From: Legionella genomosp. 1
GTDB lineage: Bacteria > Pseudomonadota > Gammaproteobacteria > Legionellales > Legionellaceae
Length of the DNA: 7,196 nucleotides
Direction of reading: 5' to 3'
NCBI GenBank assembly: GCA_945901145.1
Contig: CAMDJY010000079.1
Location: 1 to 7,196 of the forward strand
In this document: one piece after another, positions 5,984-7,196 of the stretch
How positions within the stretch are numbered: the stretch's first letter is position 1
Layout of the letters: each line of letters begins with the position of its first letter
Notes under the pieces: generated by a model
Databases searched by the model: none
Seen by the model: only the letters and a program-made list of their open reading frames with translations
What the model was told of the DNA's origin: nothing
Position numbers and translations under genes: made by a program

Positions 5984-7196
5984 ATGACCTCTGCAATACA
6001 ATTGGCTCAAGAAATTTTATTAAAACCCGCAGATTTGGATGAATCGCGCATCAGGCAACTCTTGCAAGCATTGCATCATCGCAACGTAGATGATGCCGAT
6101 TTGTTTTTTCAAATTGGACGCTATGAATCTTGGTATTTAGAAGATTCAGAAGTCAAGAGTGGTAGTTATTCTATTGATAAAGGCGTAGGCATTCGCGCTG
6201 TGAGTGGTGAAAAAACGGGTTTTGCTTATTGTGATGATATTGCGCTCCCTTCAATTGAGCGTGCTGTTTCTGCTGCACGTTCAATTGCGCTGACTTCAGG
6301 TGTGGCTATTCCTGCTGTGCATAAACACACTGCATCGATTGTGAGATATCATCCTTTGAATCCAATTGATAGTATGACTAAACAAGAAAAAATCCGGCTT
6401 TTAGAAGCGATTGATCAAGAAGCGCGGCGGCTTGATCCACGGGTTATCCAAGTCAATGCTTCTTTGAGTGGCAGTTATGAGGTTGTGTTGATTGCGGGAC
6501 TTGACGGAACCTTTGCTGCAGACATTAGACCTATGGTCGGTATTCAAGTGAATGTGATTGTCGAAGCAAATGGACGTCGTGAAGCGGCTCATGCAGGTGG
6601 GGGTGGGCGCGTAGGGTATGCTTATTTCACCGATGAAGCGCGTGCATTGGGATATGCCAAAGAAGCTGTGCGCCAAGCATTAGTTAATTTAGAGGGAACA
6701 TCAGCACCAGCAGGCTCCATGCCTGTGGTGTTGGGTTCAGGTTGGCCAGGGATTTTATTACATGAAGCCGTGGGCCATGGTTTAGAAGGTGATTTTAATC
6801 GTAAAGGTTTGTCAGCATTTTCAGGTCGACTGGGTGAGCAGGTTGCAGCCAAAGGGGTGACTGTCGTTGATGATGGGACGTTGATGGATAGGCGGGGGTC
6901 TTTAACCATTGATGATGAGGGAACACCAGCACAATATACAACGTTGATTGAAGATGGTGTATTAGTCAATTACATGCAAGATAAACTCAATGCCAAACTT
7001 ATGAACATGCAACCCACAGGTAATTGTCGACGTGAATCATATGCACACATCCCCCTCCCGCGGATGACGAATACTTATATGTTGCAAGGCCAATACGATC
7101 CGCAAGAAATTATTCGTTCCGTAAAACGAGGTTTATATGCGGTCAATTTTGCTGGTGGACAAGTTGATATCACCTCAGGCCAGTTTGTATTTTCTG
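5984..7196 (+). CDS. tldD: TldD, zinc metalloprotease subunit (5' part, runs off the window)
   Basis: TldD joins with TldE (PmbA) in a cytoplasmic protease that degrades unfolded peptides and in some bacteria matures microcins and other modified peptides. About 404 codons are present of the usual 480 or so; the frame is open to the window edge. It begins MTSAIQLAQEILL, like other TldD proteins. The zinc-binding and catalytic motif HEAVGHGLEGD starts at H260, giving ligands H260 and H264 and catalytic E261. Downstream are the conserved DDEGTP, GVLVNYMQDK and GNCRRESYAHIPLPRMTNTY segments. The third zinc ligand, a cysteine near the C-terminus, would lie past the edge. The ATG follows the nitrilase stop by two bases and has no evident Shine-Dalgarno, so it probably depends on translational coupling. 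No tldE is in the window; it is commonly encoded elsewhere. Confidence 0.96.
   Translation, partial: MTSAIQLAQEILLKPADLDESRIRQLLQALHHRNVDDADLFFQIGRYESWYLEDSEVKSGSYSIDKGVGIRAVSGEKTGFAYCDDIALPSIERAVSAARSIALTSGVAIPAVHKHTASIVRYHPLNPIDSMTKQEKIRLLEAIDQEARRLDPRVIQVNASLSGSYEVVLIAGLDGTFAADIRPMVGIQVNVIVEANGRREAAHAGGGGRVGYAYFTDEARALGYAKEAVRQALVNLEGTSAPAGSMPVVLGSGWPGILLHEAVGHGLEGDFNRKGLSAFSGRLGEQVAAKGVTVVDDGTLMDRRGSLTIDDEGTPAQYTTLIEDGVLVNYMQDKLNAKLMNMQPTGNCRRESYAHIPLPRMTNTYMLQGQYDPQEIIRSVKRGLYAVNFAGGQVDITSGQFVFS

Noticed and set aside
6401..6969. Two minus-strand open frames within tldD
   Set aside because: They lie opposite a well-conserved tldD coding region and have no recognisable protein features.

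Overview
The window looks like ordinary chromosomal core sequence from a gammaproteobacterium with moderately low GC (about 40-45% by eye). The yajC-secD-secF order, a ZapD-family division protein, a YafK-type L,D-transpeptidase and the nitrilase-tldD pair all point to Gammaproteobacteria. The AT-leaning composition would suit a Legionella/Coxiella-like lineage, but that narrower placement is only a guess. I see no insertion sequence, prophage, CRISPR array, tRNA, rRNA or toxin-antitoxin gene.

Layout from left to right: the 3' end of yajC, then secD and secF (all +) form the Sec accessory operon. zapD (-) converges on secF and shares its last six bases. A 119-bp divergent intergenic region separates zapD from hpt (+), a purine-salvage phosphoribosyltransferase. 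hpt runs tail-to-tail, with a 13-bp gap, into a secreted YafK-like L,D-transpeptidase gene (-). A second divergent region of about 117 bp leads to a Nit1/YbeM-type carbon-nitrogen hydrolase (+). That gene is followed 2 bp later by tldD (+), which runs off the right edge with about 404 codons present.

Functionally, SecD, SecF and YajC assist protein export. ZapD bundles FtsZ at the division ring. Hpt recycles hypoxanthine and guanine. The L,D-transpeptidase homologue acts on peptidoglycan outside the inner membrane. The nitrilase-family enzyme probably removes deaminated glutathione, and TldD is half of the TldD/TldE zinc protease. These are mostly independent housekeeping units with alternating strands and very tight convergent junctions.

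No convincing new multi-gene system is visible. The best points for a second look are an 18-bp RNA-strand-specific stem-loop over the secF stop codon, the palindromic TTATAA that ends both secF and zapD, a ZapD lacking several residues implicated in FtsZ bundling, and start-site corrections for zapD and the nitrilase.
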